64,000 bases of DNA from Metasolibacillus sp. (GCF_025291715.1 NZ_JAMBIZ010000017.1:1-64000), one strand, 5' to 3'. Shown: positions 34,954-43,687, counted from the stretch's first letter. Notes: generated by a model not told the origin, from the sequence alone. Numbers and translations are program-made.

Positions 34954-35789
34954 TTTGTTTCTACCATCACTTTCTGTATAGGTGTCCATGTAATAATCGC
35001 CGCATAAAACGTATGCGAATAACTATATACGCCGTTTTCTTCAACAATAAATGGCGCTAGTGCTGCCTCTACATGTTCCATATTAAATTGTGCATCCAAT
35101 ATTTTTTTGCTTTGCGCTGTTAACAACGCTTCTTTGCTGTCATAACGATAGGTGCGTTCTAACGGAATCATTTGACAATCCGCATAAATCCCTAGCTGGT
35201 AGAGCATATTGACAATTTCAATATAATCGCGTCGTGGAAACTTAATTGCATAGCCATATGTATCATGCAAGATATTGTAATGCGGTTGAATCGGCCCCGT
35301 TGTCATCCCAATAATTGCTTTTTTGCGAGCAAGCTCATTCATTTTTACTAATGTTGCATTCATATGGTACATGCGATAAAAACAATTCACACCAAGCACC
35401 ACATCATGCTGTGCTAAAGCCAGTTGTTCAAACTTGCCATGACATAGCTTGACGCGCTCCGTCGTATGCTGCTTTAAATACGCTAAGACGCTTTCCGAGC
35501 TATCCACACATGTGACACTTGCCACATAGCGTTCTAAAGGAAACGTATAATTGCCCCAGCCTGGCCCTATTTCCAACACTTCATCTGCTGGTGTGAGATG
35601 TGCTTGCATCGCTTGAAAAATAGTTTCAGCATAGGTATCGGTTTGCTTCGGCTTTTTCTTCGCCATCGATGCTGCCCAAAAGGCTTCCTCTAGCGCATCG
35701 TCTACCATGCGCTCAGGCATTTTCCCATGCCAATCATGCATCCCCTCTTGCCACAATTGCTCAAAATTTATGACCAAAGGACCTTTCAT
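34950..35789 (-). CDS. SAM-dependent class I methyltransferase, riboswitch-controlled
   Basis: 279 residues. The ATG at 35789 follows AAAGGGGGC; an upstream ATG at 35816 is within that leader. Residues about 75-150 are a Rossmann methyltransferase: EVLEIGPGWGNYTFPL (motif I), VTCVDSSESVL (motif II, acidic end), and HDVVLGVNCFYRMYH. The N-terminal 70 residues (WQEGMHDWHGKMPERMVDDALEEAFW) are helical. The gene comes first after the cobalamin riboswitch, ahead of the BtuFCD genes, so it probably acts on corrinoid or iron/cobalt chelates, or modifies a siderophore-like ligand. The substrate is unknown. Confidence 0.7.
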   Translation of the reverse strand: MKGPLVINFEQLWQEGMHDWHGKMPERMVDDALEEAFWAASMAKKKPKQTDTYAETIFQAMQAHLTPADEVLEIGPGWGNYTFPLERYVASVTCVDSSESVLAYLKQHTTERVKLCHGKFEQLALAQHDVVLGVNCFYRMYHMNATLVKMNELARKKAIIGMTTGPIQPHYNILHDTYGYAIKFPRRDYIEIVNMLYQLGIYADCQMIPLERTYRYDSKEALLTAQSKKILDAQFNMEHVEAALAPFIVEENGVYSYSHTFYAAIITWTPIQKVMVETK

Positions 35790-35817
35790 TCGTATGCCCC
35801 CTTTCTTTTTCTTCAAA

Positions 35818-35856
35818 ATAAAAAGGTGTTAGAAAGAAAAACTTTCCAACACCTCT
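35818..35856 (-). terminator. Riboswitch-controlled terminator
   Basis: Minus-strand GGTGTTGGAAAG / CTTTCTAACACC, 12 pairs with one G-U, loop TTTTT, then TTTTTATTTTG. Lies between the cobalamin aptamer and the methyltransferase start, the normal place for an expression platform. Confidence 0.85.
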
Positions 35857-35869
35857 AGTAATTATGTTA

Positions 35870-35980
35870 AGGCATAATTGTGTCCAGATTTTTTTTCGAA
35901 CAAGCGCTGTGCAAGCCTCTCTTCAAAATCTGTGACATCCGCCAGAGGCTTTCTTTTGATTCAATTGCTGCATCAAAAGA
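35870..35980. repeat. Dispersed structured repeat, copy 1
   Basis: Blocks GGCATAATTGTGTCCAGATT and TTCAAAATCTGTGACATCC-GCCAGAGGCTTT recur in copy 2 at 38291-38395. In each, CAGATTTT and AAAATCTG form a stem, and a 3' hairpin with unrelated sequence follows (here CTTTTGAT / ATCAAAAG). It lies between the riboswitch and the terminator in the leader. Confidence 0.55.
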
Positions 35981-36049
35981 AAAGTTTGCACAATGAATCC
36001 ATGTCCATTGTTCAAAGCCCCCCCATAATCCCGTAGGTGTTTGTTTTAC

Positions 36050-36205
36050 TTGATGAGGCAGGTCTCCTGACTTATCTTCAGCGCGCATTAGCTCTTCCCG
36101 ATTGCTCAGTGAGTTATCCTAATTTGCTCCAAATTACAGTGGCGGGTACCGTGGCGAAATCGCATCGCACTTCCCTTTTAAGCAGCAAGCAACTTGCCGC
36201 ACCTC
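36050..36205 (-). ncRNA. Cobalamin riboswitch, second block
   Basis: On the minus strand, reading 5' to 3': GGGAAGTGCGATGCGATTTC-like P4/P5 entry, GGTACCCGCCACTGTAATTTGG, and the 3' B12-box AAGTCAGGAGACCTGCCTCA. The ACTGTAA core and the B12-box are the diagnostic parts. It starts immediately after the cobQ stop and controls the methyltransferase-BtuFCD-cbiX genes through the terminator at 35818-35856. Confidence 0.92.
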
Positions 36206-36216
36206 ATCATATCTCT

Positions 36217-37725
36217 TTATTTAATTGTATTTGTCTCATGTAAAATCGTATAAAGCTTGTCCATATCAAGATGTGCGCGCACATGCTGATCCAGTCGCTC
36301 GTAGGCTTCATCGCGAAGCTCAGCATCTGTTTTAATAGCTAACGCTAAAGGAGCTAATCCTTTTTGCACGCGTAGTTCATTAATCAAACGTCGTGTTAGG
36401 TGGCGATTATGGAAAATTCCATGTAAATACGTGCCAATTACTTGCCCATCAGCCGTTATCGCTCCATCCAGTCGCCCATCAGCCATTTTCACAAAAGGGG
36501 TTGCCCCTTCCTTTAACGTCGTGCGTCCTAAATGGATTTCATAGCCTGTCACTTCTTCATTTGTCGCCAAAATAATACCTGCCACTTGCACCGTTTGCTT
36601 TTCAGGGAAAAACACGGTTTCAATCGGTAGAAGACCAAGACCTTGTGCCGTGCTACCATCACCTTCGATGCCCTCTGTATCAATTAATACTTCACCAAGC
36701 ATTTGATAGCCACCACAAATGCCGACAATTTTCGTACCTGCTTGATACAGTGCAACAATCGCAGCATCTAAGCCTGTTTGCTTCAACCATTGTAAATCGT
36801 CAATCGTATTTTTTGTTCCCGGTAGAATCAGCAAATCAGGATTGCCTAGCTCTGTCACTGATTTGACGATGCGTACACCAACACCAGGCTCTTCAAATAA
36901 TGGGTCAATATCTGTAAAATTCGAAATGCGCGGCAGTTGAATCATCGCAACATCTAACGCAAATTCTCCCGGCTTTGGCTTTTTCAAGCGTAAAGAGGAT
37001 AAGGCTAAGGAGTCCTCGGCATCGATTTCAATAGCCAAATATGGTATAACGCCTAATACAGGGATACCTGTTTCCTGCTCCAGCCATTCTAAGCCATCAT
37101 CTAATAGCTCTTTCATGCCACGAAATTTATTAATGACAAACCCTTTGACACGCGCACGTTCTGCATCATCTAGTAGAGCTAATGTGCCGATAATCGAGGC
37201 AAACACACCACCACGATCAATATCTGCCACTAAAATGACTGCGGCATCCGCTAAATGGGCCATGCGCATATTAGCAATATCGCGTGCCTTTAAATTGATT
37301 TCAGCGGGGCTCCCCGCACCTTCTAGCACAATCACTTCATAATTTGCCTGTAAATAACGCACCGAATTTTCTACCTCTGGCATGACCTGTTCGACAAAAT
37401 GACTGCGATACGTTTTAGCATTCATATCTAAATAATGCTTGCCATGTAGCACGACCTCGGACACCATATCTTGCTTTGGTTTGAGCAAAATCGGATTCAT
37501 ATGTGTCGTCGCTTGAATGCGCGCGGCCTCTGCCTGTACACCTTGTGCGCGGCCAATTTCGCCACCATCTTGCGTAATATACGAATTCAGTGCCATATTT
37601 TGTGATTTAAACGGTACGACTTTGTAGCCATCATTTGAAAAAATGCGGCATAATGCGGTACAAATCATGCTTTTCCCCACATCAGAAGCCGTCCCTTGCA
37701 CCATGATTGCCTTCGCTTTTGTCAT
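36217..37725 (-). CDS. cobQ: Cobyric acid synthase (amidase for b, d, e, g)
   Basis: 502 residues. The N-terminal ATP-dependent ligase domain has MVQGTASDVGKSMICTALCRI and KSQNMALNSYIT; the C-terminal class I glutamine amidotransferase domain has the nucleophile Cys in KIVGICGGYQMLGE and the His in IGTYLHGIFHN. CobQ/CbiP transfers four amide groups to adenosylcobyrinic acid a,c-diamide. The ATG overlaps the cobO TAA by one base. The next element downstream is the second riboswitch. Confidence 0.96.
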   Translation of the reverse strand: MTKAKAIMVQGTASDVGKSMICTALCRIFSNDGYKVVPFKSQNMALNSYITQDGGEIGRAQGVQAEAARIQATTHMNPILLKPKQDMVSEVVLHGKHYLDMNAKTYRSHFVEQVMPEVENSVRYLQANYEVIVLEGAGSPAEINLKARDIANMRMAHLADAAVILVADIDRGGVFASIIGTLALLDDAERARVKGFVINKFRGMKELLDDGLEWLEQETGIPVLGVIPYLAIEIDAEDSLALSSLRLKKPKPGEFALDVAMIQLPRISNFTDIDPLFEEPGVGVRIVKSVTELGNPDLLILPGTKNTIDDLQWLKQTGLDAAIVALYQAGTKIVGICGGYQMLGEVLIDTEGIEGDGSTAQGLGLLPIETVFFPEKQTVQVAGIILATNEEVTGYEIHLGRTTLKEGATPFVKMADGRLDGAITADGQVIGTYLHGIFHNRHLTRRLINELRVQKGLAPLALAIKTDAELRDEAYERLDQHVRAHLDMDKLYTILHETNTIK

Positions 37726-38264
37726 TAAAATTCAAGCCCCTTTACAGCAGGTATGCCTTCCTCATAATAATGCTTTGTCGGTGCAATCGTTGACACTAAA
37801 TCCGCCAGTGCTTCAATTGAAGGATGTGCGCTTCTACCTGTAATGACAACATGCATATGTGCTGGACGATTACGCAATGCCTCTAACACTTCACTAAGTG
37901 GTAGTACATCGTCCACTGGAAATTTTGTAATGGCTAATGCGTTATTTAATTCATCCAATACGAGCAAATCAAGCGACTCATCTTTTAGTGCTTGCTTTGT
38001 TTTCAGCCAAGCCGTTTTCAAGGCAATGCGGTGCTCTTCAGGTGTTTTTGTCCATGTAAAGCCAATACCAAGCTGCTCTGTTTCTACACCGAGCTTACGA
38101 AGGGCGATTTGCTCTCCATATGTTCTTTCTGGTGATTTAATAAACTGCATAAAGCGTACATTGAGCCCTCGTCCAATCGCTCTTAGTGTTACACCTAGAG
38201 AAGCCGTTGTTTTTCCTTTGCCATCACCTGTGTAGACAAGCAGTAATCCTTTTTTCGCTGCCAT
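37725..38264 (-). CDS. cobO: Corrinoid adenosyltransferase (CobA/CobO/BtuR family)
   Basis: 179 residues. The ATG at 38264 has GGGGGG 5 bases upstream; the ATG at 38282 does not. P-loop GDGKGKTTASLG at 13-24, then RFMQFIKS, VLDELNNAL and VVITGR identify the CobO/BtuR family, which attaches 5'-deoxyadenosyl to Co(I) corrinoids. A long leader with palindromic repeats separates it from the upstream nitroreductase gene, so cobO-cobQ may be a separate unit or depend on readthrough. Confidence 0.93.
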   Translation of the reverse strand: MAAKKGLLLVYTGDGKGKTTASLGVTLRAIGRGLNVRFMQFIKSPERTYGEQIALRKLGVETEQLGIGFTWTKTPEEHRIALKTAWLKTKQALKDESLDLLVLDELNNALAITKFPVDDVLPLSEVLEALRNRPAHMHVVITGRSAHPSIEALADLVSTIAPTKHYYEEGIPAVKGLEF

Positions 38265-38280
38265 GCGATCCCCCCTTATC

Positions 38281-38395
38281 AATTACGCCTCGGCGTAATT
38301 GTGTCCAGATTTTTTCAAGCTTGCTTGAAAACTCCGCTTCAAAATCTGTGACATCCGCCGGAGGCTTTATCATGATTCAGTAGGTGTCCCGCTAC
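38281..38395. repeat. Dispersed structured repeat, copy 2, with palindrome
   Basis: Begins with the palindrome AATTACGCC-TC-GGCGTAATT (38281-38300), then GGCGTAATTGTGTCCAGATT and TTCAAAATCTGTGACATCC-GCCGGAGGCTTT shared with copy 1 at 35870, and ends in the hairpin ATTCAGTAG / CTACTGAAT (8-base loop). It occupies the gap between the nitroreductase and cobO genes. Confidence 0.55.
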
Positions 38396-38478
38396 TGAAT
38401 GAATGGTAATGTAAATATTCATCGCACTATCTGTAGAGATAGGCGTCTCCTACTAAATACTGAATCATAATAGCCATG
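38367..38478. repeat. Imperfect long inverted repeat
   Basis: TATCATGATTCAGTA near 38368 and TACTGAATCATAATA near 38457-38471 are near-perfect inverted arms about 75 bases apart, nested around the shorter ATTCAGTAG hairpin. The right arm overlaps the end of the nitroreductase gene. Confidence 0.5.
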
Positions 38479-39028
38479 TTGTTTTTTCTGTATAGCTCGT
38501 GCGCTTTTTCTCCGTTTCTTTCTCTTCTGCTGGATAGCCAAGGAAAATCGTACCGACAACTTGTTGGTTTGCAGGTGCTTGAATAAATTGATGCATTGCT
38601 GGATCATGCACAAGCCCTACACCACGTGTACGCCATACGAAGCCTAAGCCAAGCTCCTCCGCTACAAGCCACATCGACATAATCGCTGTGCTGACAGCGA
38701 ATACATTATCTTTCGTTGCATCTGCATCTCCGTCCACGATATCAGATGTTACTACGATGACAACGGGTGTTGTTTGCACAACCTTTAACGAGCTTTCCAC
38801 TAAATTAGGTTTTGTCGGAAAACGCTCTACTAAATAGTCGTGTGCCAGCGTTTCATAATTTGCCAGTGCTTGTCCTTGCAACACATAAAAATGCCAAGGT
38901 TCACGCATGCGGTCATTTGGCGAAAATGTTGCTGCCTCTAATAAACGTTCGATTTTTTCTCGTTCGACAGGCTGTGTTGTATAATTGCGCACCGCACGTC
39001 GATTTTTTAATGCTTCAAAAATAGTCAT
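38465..39028 (-). CDS. Nitroreductase-family flavoprotein in the cobalamin operon
   Basis: 187 residues. The ATG at 39028 overlaps the sumT stop (ATGA) and follows GGGAGG. The nitroreductase fold is shown by EALKNRRAVRNYT (FMN phosphate-binding Arg pattern), AATFSPNDRMREPWHFYVL and the C-terminal FLGYPAEEK. The family includes BluB (lower ligand dimethylbenzimidazole) and many NAD(P)H:FMN oxidoreductases. BluB-specific residues could not be confirmed. Its coupling to sumT and the corrin genes suggests cobalt(II) corrinoid reduction or lower-ligand formation. Confidence 0.8.
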   Translation of the reverse strand: MTIFEALKNRRAVRNYTTQPVEREKIERLLEAATFSPNDRMREPWHFYVLQGQALANYETLAHDYLVERFPTKPNLVESSLKVVQTTPVVIVVTSDIVDGDADATKDNVFAVSTAIMSMWLVAEELGLGFVWRTRGVGLVHDPAMHQFIQAPANQQVVGTIFLGYPAEEKETEKKRTSYTEKTTWLL

Positions 39029-39789
39029 TGCTGTTCCTCCCTTACACGCTCTTGAAACCAAGCGACTTGTTCACGAACTTGGACAACCTCTCCAACTAAA
39101 ATCATCGATGGATTGCGGTAGCCATGCTCTTGGATATCTTGTGTAATCGTTTCTAATGTCCCGATTAATGTCCGTTGCTCCTCTGTCGTTCCCCATTCAA
39201 TCACCGCAACAGGTGTTGACGGCTTGCGACCATGTGCCATTAATTGCTTTGTAATATGGGCGATATTGCCAACGCTCATATAAAAGGCAACGGTATCAAT
39301 ATGTACAAGGGATGCCCAATGTAAAAAGTCATTGCCCTTTTCTGCACGACCATGCCCCGTCACAATCGCAAAGCTTGCGGCATGATCACGATGTGTGACA
39401 GGGATGCCTGCATAGGCAGGTGCAGCAATTCCCGCTGTTATCCCTGGCACAACCTCATATGGAATATTGGCGTCTTTTAAAACGGCTGCTTCCTCTGCAC
39501 CACGCCCAAAAACAAATGGGTCACCACCCTTTAAACGTACGACAGTTTTACCCGCCTGTGCTTCTCGCACAAGCAATTCATGAATTTGCTCCTGAATTAA
39601 GCCATGATTTCCTGGGCTTTTACCACAAAAAATAAGTTCTGCCTCTGGCTTGGCATGTGATAGCAACTCCTGATTGACAAGGCGGTCATAGGCAATGACA
39701 TCTGCCTGCTGAATGCATTGTAAGCCATATACCGTAATTAATTTGGGATCACCAGGCCCTGCACCGACTAAAAATACTTTTCCGCTCAT
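39025..39789 (-). CDS. sumT: Uroporphyrinogen-III C-methyltransferase
   Basis: 254 residues, Also called cobA. GAGPGDPKLITVYGL (SAM-binding), DVIAYDRLVNQELL, RLKGGDPFVFGRGAEEA and VVPGITAG are the family motifs. It methylates C2 and C7 of uroporphyrinogen III to give precorrin-2, the branch point to siroheme and cobalamin. GGAGA precedes the ATG; both ends overlap the neighbouring genes by four bases. Confidence 0.95.
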   Translation of the reverse strand: MSGKVFLVGAGPGDPKLITVYGLQCIQQADVIAYDRLVNQELLSHAKPEAELIFCGKSPGNHGLIQEQIHELLVREAQAGKTVVRLKGGDPFVFGRGAEEAAVLKDANIPYEVVPGITAGIAAPAYAGIPVTHRDHAASFAIVTGHGRAEKGNDFLHWASLVHIDTVAFYMSVGNIAHITKQLMAHGRKPSTPVAVIEWGTTEEQRTLIGTLETITQDIQEHGYRNPSMILVGEVVQVREQVAWFQERVREEQQ

Positions 39790-40424
39790 GTCGATCGTTC
39801 TCCGTTTAGTAAATTTTGTAAAAAAACTTCACATTGTTGTACATCACCTTGCTGCAGCCAGTCAAAAATTTCAGGGCGCAATGTTTGCTGCAATGCTTTG
39901 CGCTTAGCGGTCTTGTCCGTCAATGTTGCATTAATTTGCTGGCGACAATGCTTTAAAAAAGCAATATACTGTGCGTAACTTTCATCAAACTGCTCCTCTA
40001 GCTCCGCTTTCAACTTGCGTGTATAGCCTGGGCTTGCACCTGATGTTGAAACAGCGAGTATCAATTCGCCTCGTCTAACAACCGCTGGATTAATAAAATC
40101 CACACGCCCCTTCATATCTGCACGTGAAAATTGCTGCCAGTGTTGTGTTGCTTCCTCTACCGCATCATTGACTGCCTCGCTATTTGTCGTCGCAAAAACT
40201 AAAACAGCATCATCGACATCATGCGGTGCAAATTGTTTTTCATGCCAAATGGCACGCCCTTCTTGTACATAGGAAGCCAGTTCTGCTATTAAATCAGGGC
40301 TAATAATATGAATGTTCGCCTTTGTTGGTAGTAGCGCACGCACTTTTTGTGCCGCCACATTGCCACCTCCTACAACGACTACTTTTTTGTAATCAATGTT
40401 TAATAATGCTGGAAAATATGTCAT
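39786..40424 (-). CDS. Precorrin-2 dehydrogenase (SirC/YlnF/Met8 type)
   Basis: 212 residues. An NAD-binding Rossmann domain opens YKKVVVVGGGNVAAQKVRALLP, followed by DAVLVFATTNSEAVNDAV and FINPAVVRRGELILAVSTSGASPG, the CysG-N/Met8p signature. It oxidises precorrin-2 to sirohydrochlorin, which CbiX then charges with cobalt. The length fits a dehydrogenase-only enzyme without a C-terminal methyltransferase. Overlaps cbiA and sumT by four bases each side. Confidence 0.92.
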   Translation of the reverse strand: MTYFPALLNIDYKKVVVVGGGNVAAQKVRALLPTKANIHIISPDLIAELASYVQEGRAIWHEKQFAPHDVDDAVLVFATTNSEAVNDAVEEATQHWQQFSRADMKGRVDFINPAVVRRGELILAVSTSGASPGYTRKLKAELEEQFDESYAQYIAFLKHCRQQINATLTDKTAKRKALQQTLRPEIFDWLQQGDVQQCEVFLQNLLNGERST

Positions 40425-41779
40425 GCCTTCACCTTCTTACATGCTTCAAGCCATTGCTCAACAAGCGCTGGATTCGAAGCGAAATGGAAATGCGTATAGC
40501 CTGCTACTAAATTGCCTGTCGTGTAGCCCTCTTCCTTTTGCCCAAAGCGCCCTTTTGTCTTATAGGCAGGACAATCATGCTGCCCCTCATATACGGAGTA
40601 ATGAAATTCATGTCCCTTCGCTTGGCCTTCTTGACGAATAAGGAAATTGTCCGTTGCCCCTGTAATTTCACGATAGCCAAGCGCAGCTAGCTTTGTTTGC
40701 ATTTTGACTTCACCAGGAATGATGCCTAACATTGGATAACGCGCCCCCGTTGTTGTTGTAATGGCTTCAGTCAAATACATAAAACCGCCGCATTCAGCTA
40801 ATGTTGGCACACCACGTGCGATTGTCTCTTGAACTGATTTTTTCGTTGCTGTGCATTGTTCAAGCTGTGCAGCAAACTCCTCAGGGAAGCCACCACCTAA
40901 ATACAGCCCATCTGCCTCACTTGGCACAGGTTCATTGCGAAGCGGTGAAAAATACGCAATTTCGGCTCCCTTAGCCCTTAGTAATTCTAAATTTTCTTCA
41001 TAGTAAAAATTAAATGCCGCATCCTTCGCCACAGCAATCGTCACATGTTGTGCAGGTTCTGGTTCAAATAAACGACTTGTTTCCTCAAGTTGAGGTGCTT
41101 CCGTTAAAGCAAGTAAACGCTCTACATCAACCGTTTCCGCAATCAGTTCACCTAAATGCTCAAAAAATGTCGTTAATTCTCCACGTTCAACCGCAGGAAC
41201 TAAGCCTAGATGTCTGCTTGGCATAGAAAGTGTCGCGTCTTTTTTCAAATAGCCAATCACAGGAATTTGGCATTCTTGCTCAATCGCTGCTTTGACTAGC
41301 TCAAAATGGCTGACACTGCCAACTTGATTGACGATGACTGCGACAATATTTGGCGCTGTCGATAATGTTTGAAAGCCTTTGACAACAGCGGCTACACTTC
41401 TTGCCATGCTCGCGGCATTGACAATTAACACAACAGGTGACTGAGTAATGACACTGATTTCTGCCGTTGAGCCTGCATCATTTAGTGGACTTTTACCATC
41501 ATAAAAGCCCATGACGCCTTCAATCACAGCGACATCTGCTCCACGACTTGCACGGCTGACAATCGTCGTTACTGTGTCATGTGTCAGCATCCAGCTATCG
41601 ATATTGCGTGAAATACGTCCTGTGACAGCACTATGATAGGTCGGATCGATATAATCTGGTCCACATTTAAAGCCTTGTACAACCAGTCCTTTATTTTTTA
41701 ATGCTTGCATCAAGCCGATTGTAAATGTCGTTTTGCCGACACCACTTCCTGTGCCTGCAATAACAAAACGCTTTGTCAT
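40421..41779 (-). CDS. cbiA: Cobyrinate a,c-diamide synthase
   Basis: 452 residues. The N-terminal P-loop ligase has FVIAGTGSGVGKTTFTIGL and the DYIDPTYHSAVTG substrate loop; the C-terminal glutaminase domain has PTLAECGGFMYL (Cys nucleophile) and a late His in GYTHFHFAS. It amidates carboxylates a and c of cobyrinic acid. A leader AGGAGGTGAGC precedes the ATG. Named cobB in the aerobic nomenclature. Confidence 0.95.
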   Translation of the reverse strand: MTKRFVIAGTGSGVGKTTFTIGLMQALKNKGLVVQGFKCGPDYIDPTYHSAVTGRISRNIDSWMLTHDTVTTIVSRASRGADVAVIEGVMGFYDGKSPLNDAGSTAEISVITQSPVVLIVNAASMARSVAAVVKGFQTLSTAPNIVAVIVNQVGSVSHFELVKAAIEQECQIPVIGYLKKDATLSMPSRHLGLVPAVERGELTTFFEHLGELIAETVDVERLLALTEAPQLEETSRLFEPEPAQHVTIAVAKDAAFNFYYEENLELLRAKGAEIAYFSPLRNEPVPSEADGLYLGGGFPEEFAAQLEQCTATKKSVQETIARGVPTLAECGGFMYLTEAITTTTGARYPMLGIIPGEVKMQTKLAALGYREITGATDNFLIRQEGQAKGHEFHYSVYEGQHDCPAYKTKGRFGQKEEGYTTGNLVAGYTHFHFASNPALVEQWLEACKKVKA

Positions 41780-41790
41780 ATGCTCACCTC

Positions 41791-42912
41791 CTAAAATGTT
41801 AAACGTGCAACAGAAATCGTCGCATTGCCGCTTTTCTTTTTCGTTAATAACAAGTCTGTCGTTTTCGCATAACGCATGGCAGCAGGCTCGCTCACACCAT
41901 ACGCTCCTGTAAATTTAAATACCGTTTCAGACGGGTTTGGTAATGGCATTTCATTTAATTGTTCTGGTGTGTACGTAATAAATTCCCAACCGTATTTATT
42001 CGTGATTTGCTGGAAGCATACTTCATCTTGTTTAATCGAAATCGTGCACAATGCTTTGACACTTTTTTTCGATAACTGAAGCTCCTGCAATGCTTCATCA
42101 ATCACTGCCTCGATTTCCTCTAACGAAGTTCCTCGATTACAGCCCATGCCAAGCACAATTGATTTCGGGCGGTAGACAACACCGTTTTCAAGTAAGACCG
42201 ATTCACTCTCTGTTAACAGGCGATCTGTAATAATTAATGCCGCCTGTGGTTTCACATCGATTGCTTGTTGTATAGACGGATAGACGACTATGCTTGGTGG
42301 CATAGGTGTATCATGCATCCACCAATTTTTCTCGCCCGTTTCTTGAATAATTGCCACTTGCTCCTCATTGACAACAGAGGCGCTGACAGGTGTTAATTTA
42401 TCCTCAGCATCCCAGCGCCAGCCGAAGCGTGCACCGAATAAATCGACAGGAATCGTTTTTTGTACATCGGAGGCAGTAGTAATAATCGCCCGTGCTTGCA
42501 TTGCCTCTGCGACCTCATGCGTTAAAGCATTTGCTCCGCCTAAATGCCCCGAAAGCACGCTAATGACATTTTCCCCTTTATCATCGACAACAACAACGGC
42601 TGGATCTGTCTTTTTATCAACTAAAATCGGCGCAATCATTCGTACAACAGCACCCAATGAAATAATCAAAATTAAGCCTTTATATTGCTTGAACAACGCA
42701 GGCAATAGGAGACGCACTGTTCCTGTAAATAGCTGGATGCCTCTGTCTTGCTCATCCCCTTGCTCAAATTTCGCCATATAATATAAATCGACCTGTGGAA
42801 ACTTTTGCTGTAAGTCGCGTGCCATCGCCACACCATGCTTTGTAATCGCCACAAGTGCATAGGGCTTGCGCACCTCAATTTCAGGAATAACCCCTTCCTG
42901 TAGCTCAATCAT
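41791..42912 (-). CDS. cbiG: Cobalt-precorrin-5A hydrolase
   Basis: 373 residues. N-terminal CbiG_N and central regions are shown by YALVAITKHGVAMARDLQ and LILIISLGAVVRMIAPILVDKKTDPAVVVVDDKGENVISVLSGHLGGANALT; the C-terminal CbiG_C is shown by IVLGMGCNRGTSLEEIEAVI. It opens the delta-lactone of cobalt-precorrin-5A, losing acetaldehyde, an anaerobic-route step. Its presence is evidence for the oxygen-independent pathway. Its first codons overlap cbiF by 8 bases. Confidence 0.94.
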   Translation of the reverse strand: MIELQEGVIPEIEVRKPYALVAITKHGVAMARDLQQKFPQVDLYYMAKFEQGDEQDRGIQLFTGTVRLLLPALFKQYKGLILIISLGAVVRMIAPILVDKKTDPAVVVVDDKGENVISVLSGHLGGANALTHEVAEAMQARAIITTASDVQKTIPVDLFGARFGWRWDAEDKLTPVSASVVNEEQVAIIQETGEKNWWMHDTPMPPSIVVYPSIQQAIDVKPQAALIITDRLLTESESVLLENGVVYRPKSIVLGMGCNRGTSLEEIEAVIDEALQELQLSKKSVKALCTISIKQDEVCFQQITNKYGWEFITYTPEQLNEMPLPNPSETVFKFTGAYGVSEPAAMRYAKTTDLLLTKKKSGNATISVARLTF

Positions 42913-43687
42913 CTGCTTTCACACCTTTTCTAAAGCCATGTGTAAACGTCGCATCATATAATTTCGAGCGGTATTCTTTATCATGAATTGCTGGGTCCAA
43001 AGCCCACCCTGCTAAAATCATGGCATGCTTGCGGATGCCGTTTGTGCGCATTGCTTCATCTAGCTCGACTAAGGTTGTACGAACAATTTTCTGGTCTGGC
43101 CATGTCGCGCGCTGGACAACCGCTACTGGTGTATCATCTGCCCATCCTGCTTCCTGCAACTCCTTGACAATTTTCTTCGTTAAGGTCGCACTTAAAAATA
43201 AAGCAATTGTGCAGTGATGGCTTGCTAATAAACGTAATTTTTCGAATTCTGGTACAGGTGTACGCCCTTCAGCACGCGTTAAAATCAATGTTTGCGTTAA
43301 ATCTGGAATCGTTAGCTCTGCACCAACAGCCGCAGCAGAAGCAAACACCGAGCTTACCCCTGGAATGACCTCATAATCAATACCACGTGCCTTTAATAAT
43401 GCCACTTGCTCCATCGTTGCTCCATACATCGCAGGGTCACCTGTATGCATACGCACAACCTTTTTCCCAGCTAAAATATGCGATGCCATGACCTCGACCA
43501 TTTCTTCTAAATGCATGCCTGCTGTGCGAATCACTTCAGCATCTGGCTTTGCTTTCGCAATCAGCTCATCATTCACTAAGGAATCTGTATACATCACGAC
43601 ATCAGCCGTTTGCAAATGCTGTAACCCTTTGACCGTAATTAAATCAGGGTCACCAGGACCAGCACCGATAATCCATATTTTCTTCAT
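42905..43687 (-). CDS. cbiF: Cobalt-precorrin-4 C11-methyltransferase
   Basis: 260 residues. The ATG at 43687 overlaps the cbiL stop (TAATG) and gives the canonical MKKIWIIGAGPGDPDLITVKG; the longer frame to 43753 is not needed. Family motifs DVVMYTDSLVN, VRMHTGDPAMYGATMEQ and YEVIPGVSSVFA identify CbiF/CobM. It uses SAM to methylate C11 of cobalt-precorrin-4. Confidence 0.95.
   Translation of the reverse strand: MKKIWIIGAGPGDPDLITVKGLQHLQTADVVMYTDSLVNDELIAKAKPDAEVIRTAGMHLEEMVEVMASHILAGKKVVRMHTGDPAMYGATMEQVALLKARGIDYEVIPGVSSVFASAAAVGAELTIPDLTQTLILTRAEGRTPVPEFEKLRLLASHHCTIALFLSATLTKKIVKELQEAGWADDTPVAVVQRATWPDQKIVRTTLVELDEAMRTNGIRKHAMILAGWALDPAIHDKEYRSKLYDATFTHGFRKGVKADD

Noticed and set aside
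42368..42781. Plus-strand frame of 137 codons within cbiG
   Set aside because: Mirrors the coding strand of cbiG; Thr/Ser-rich translation with no family match.
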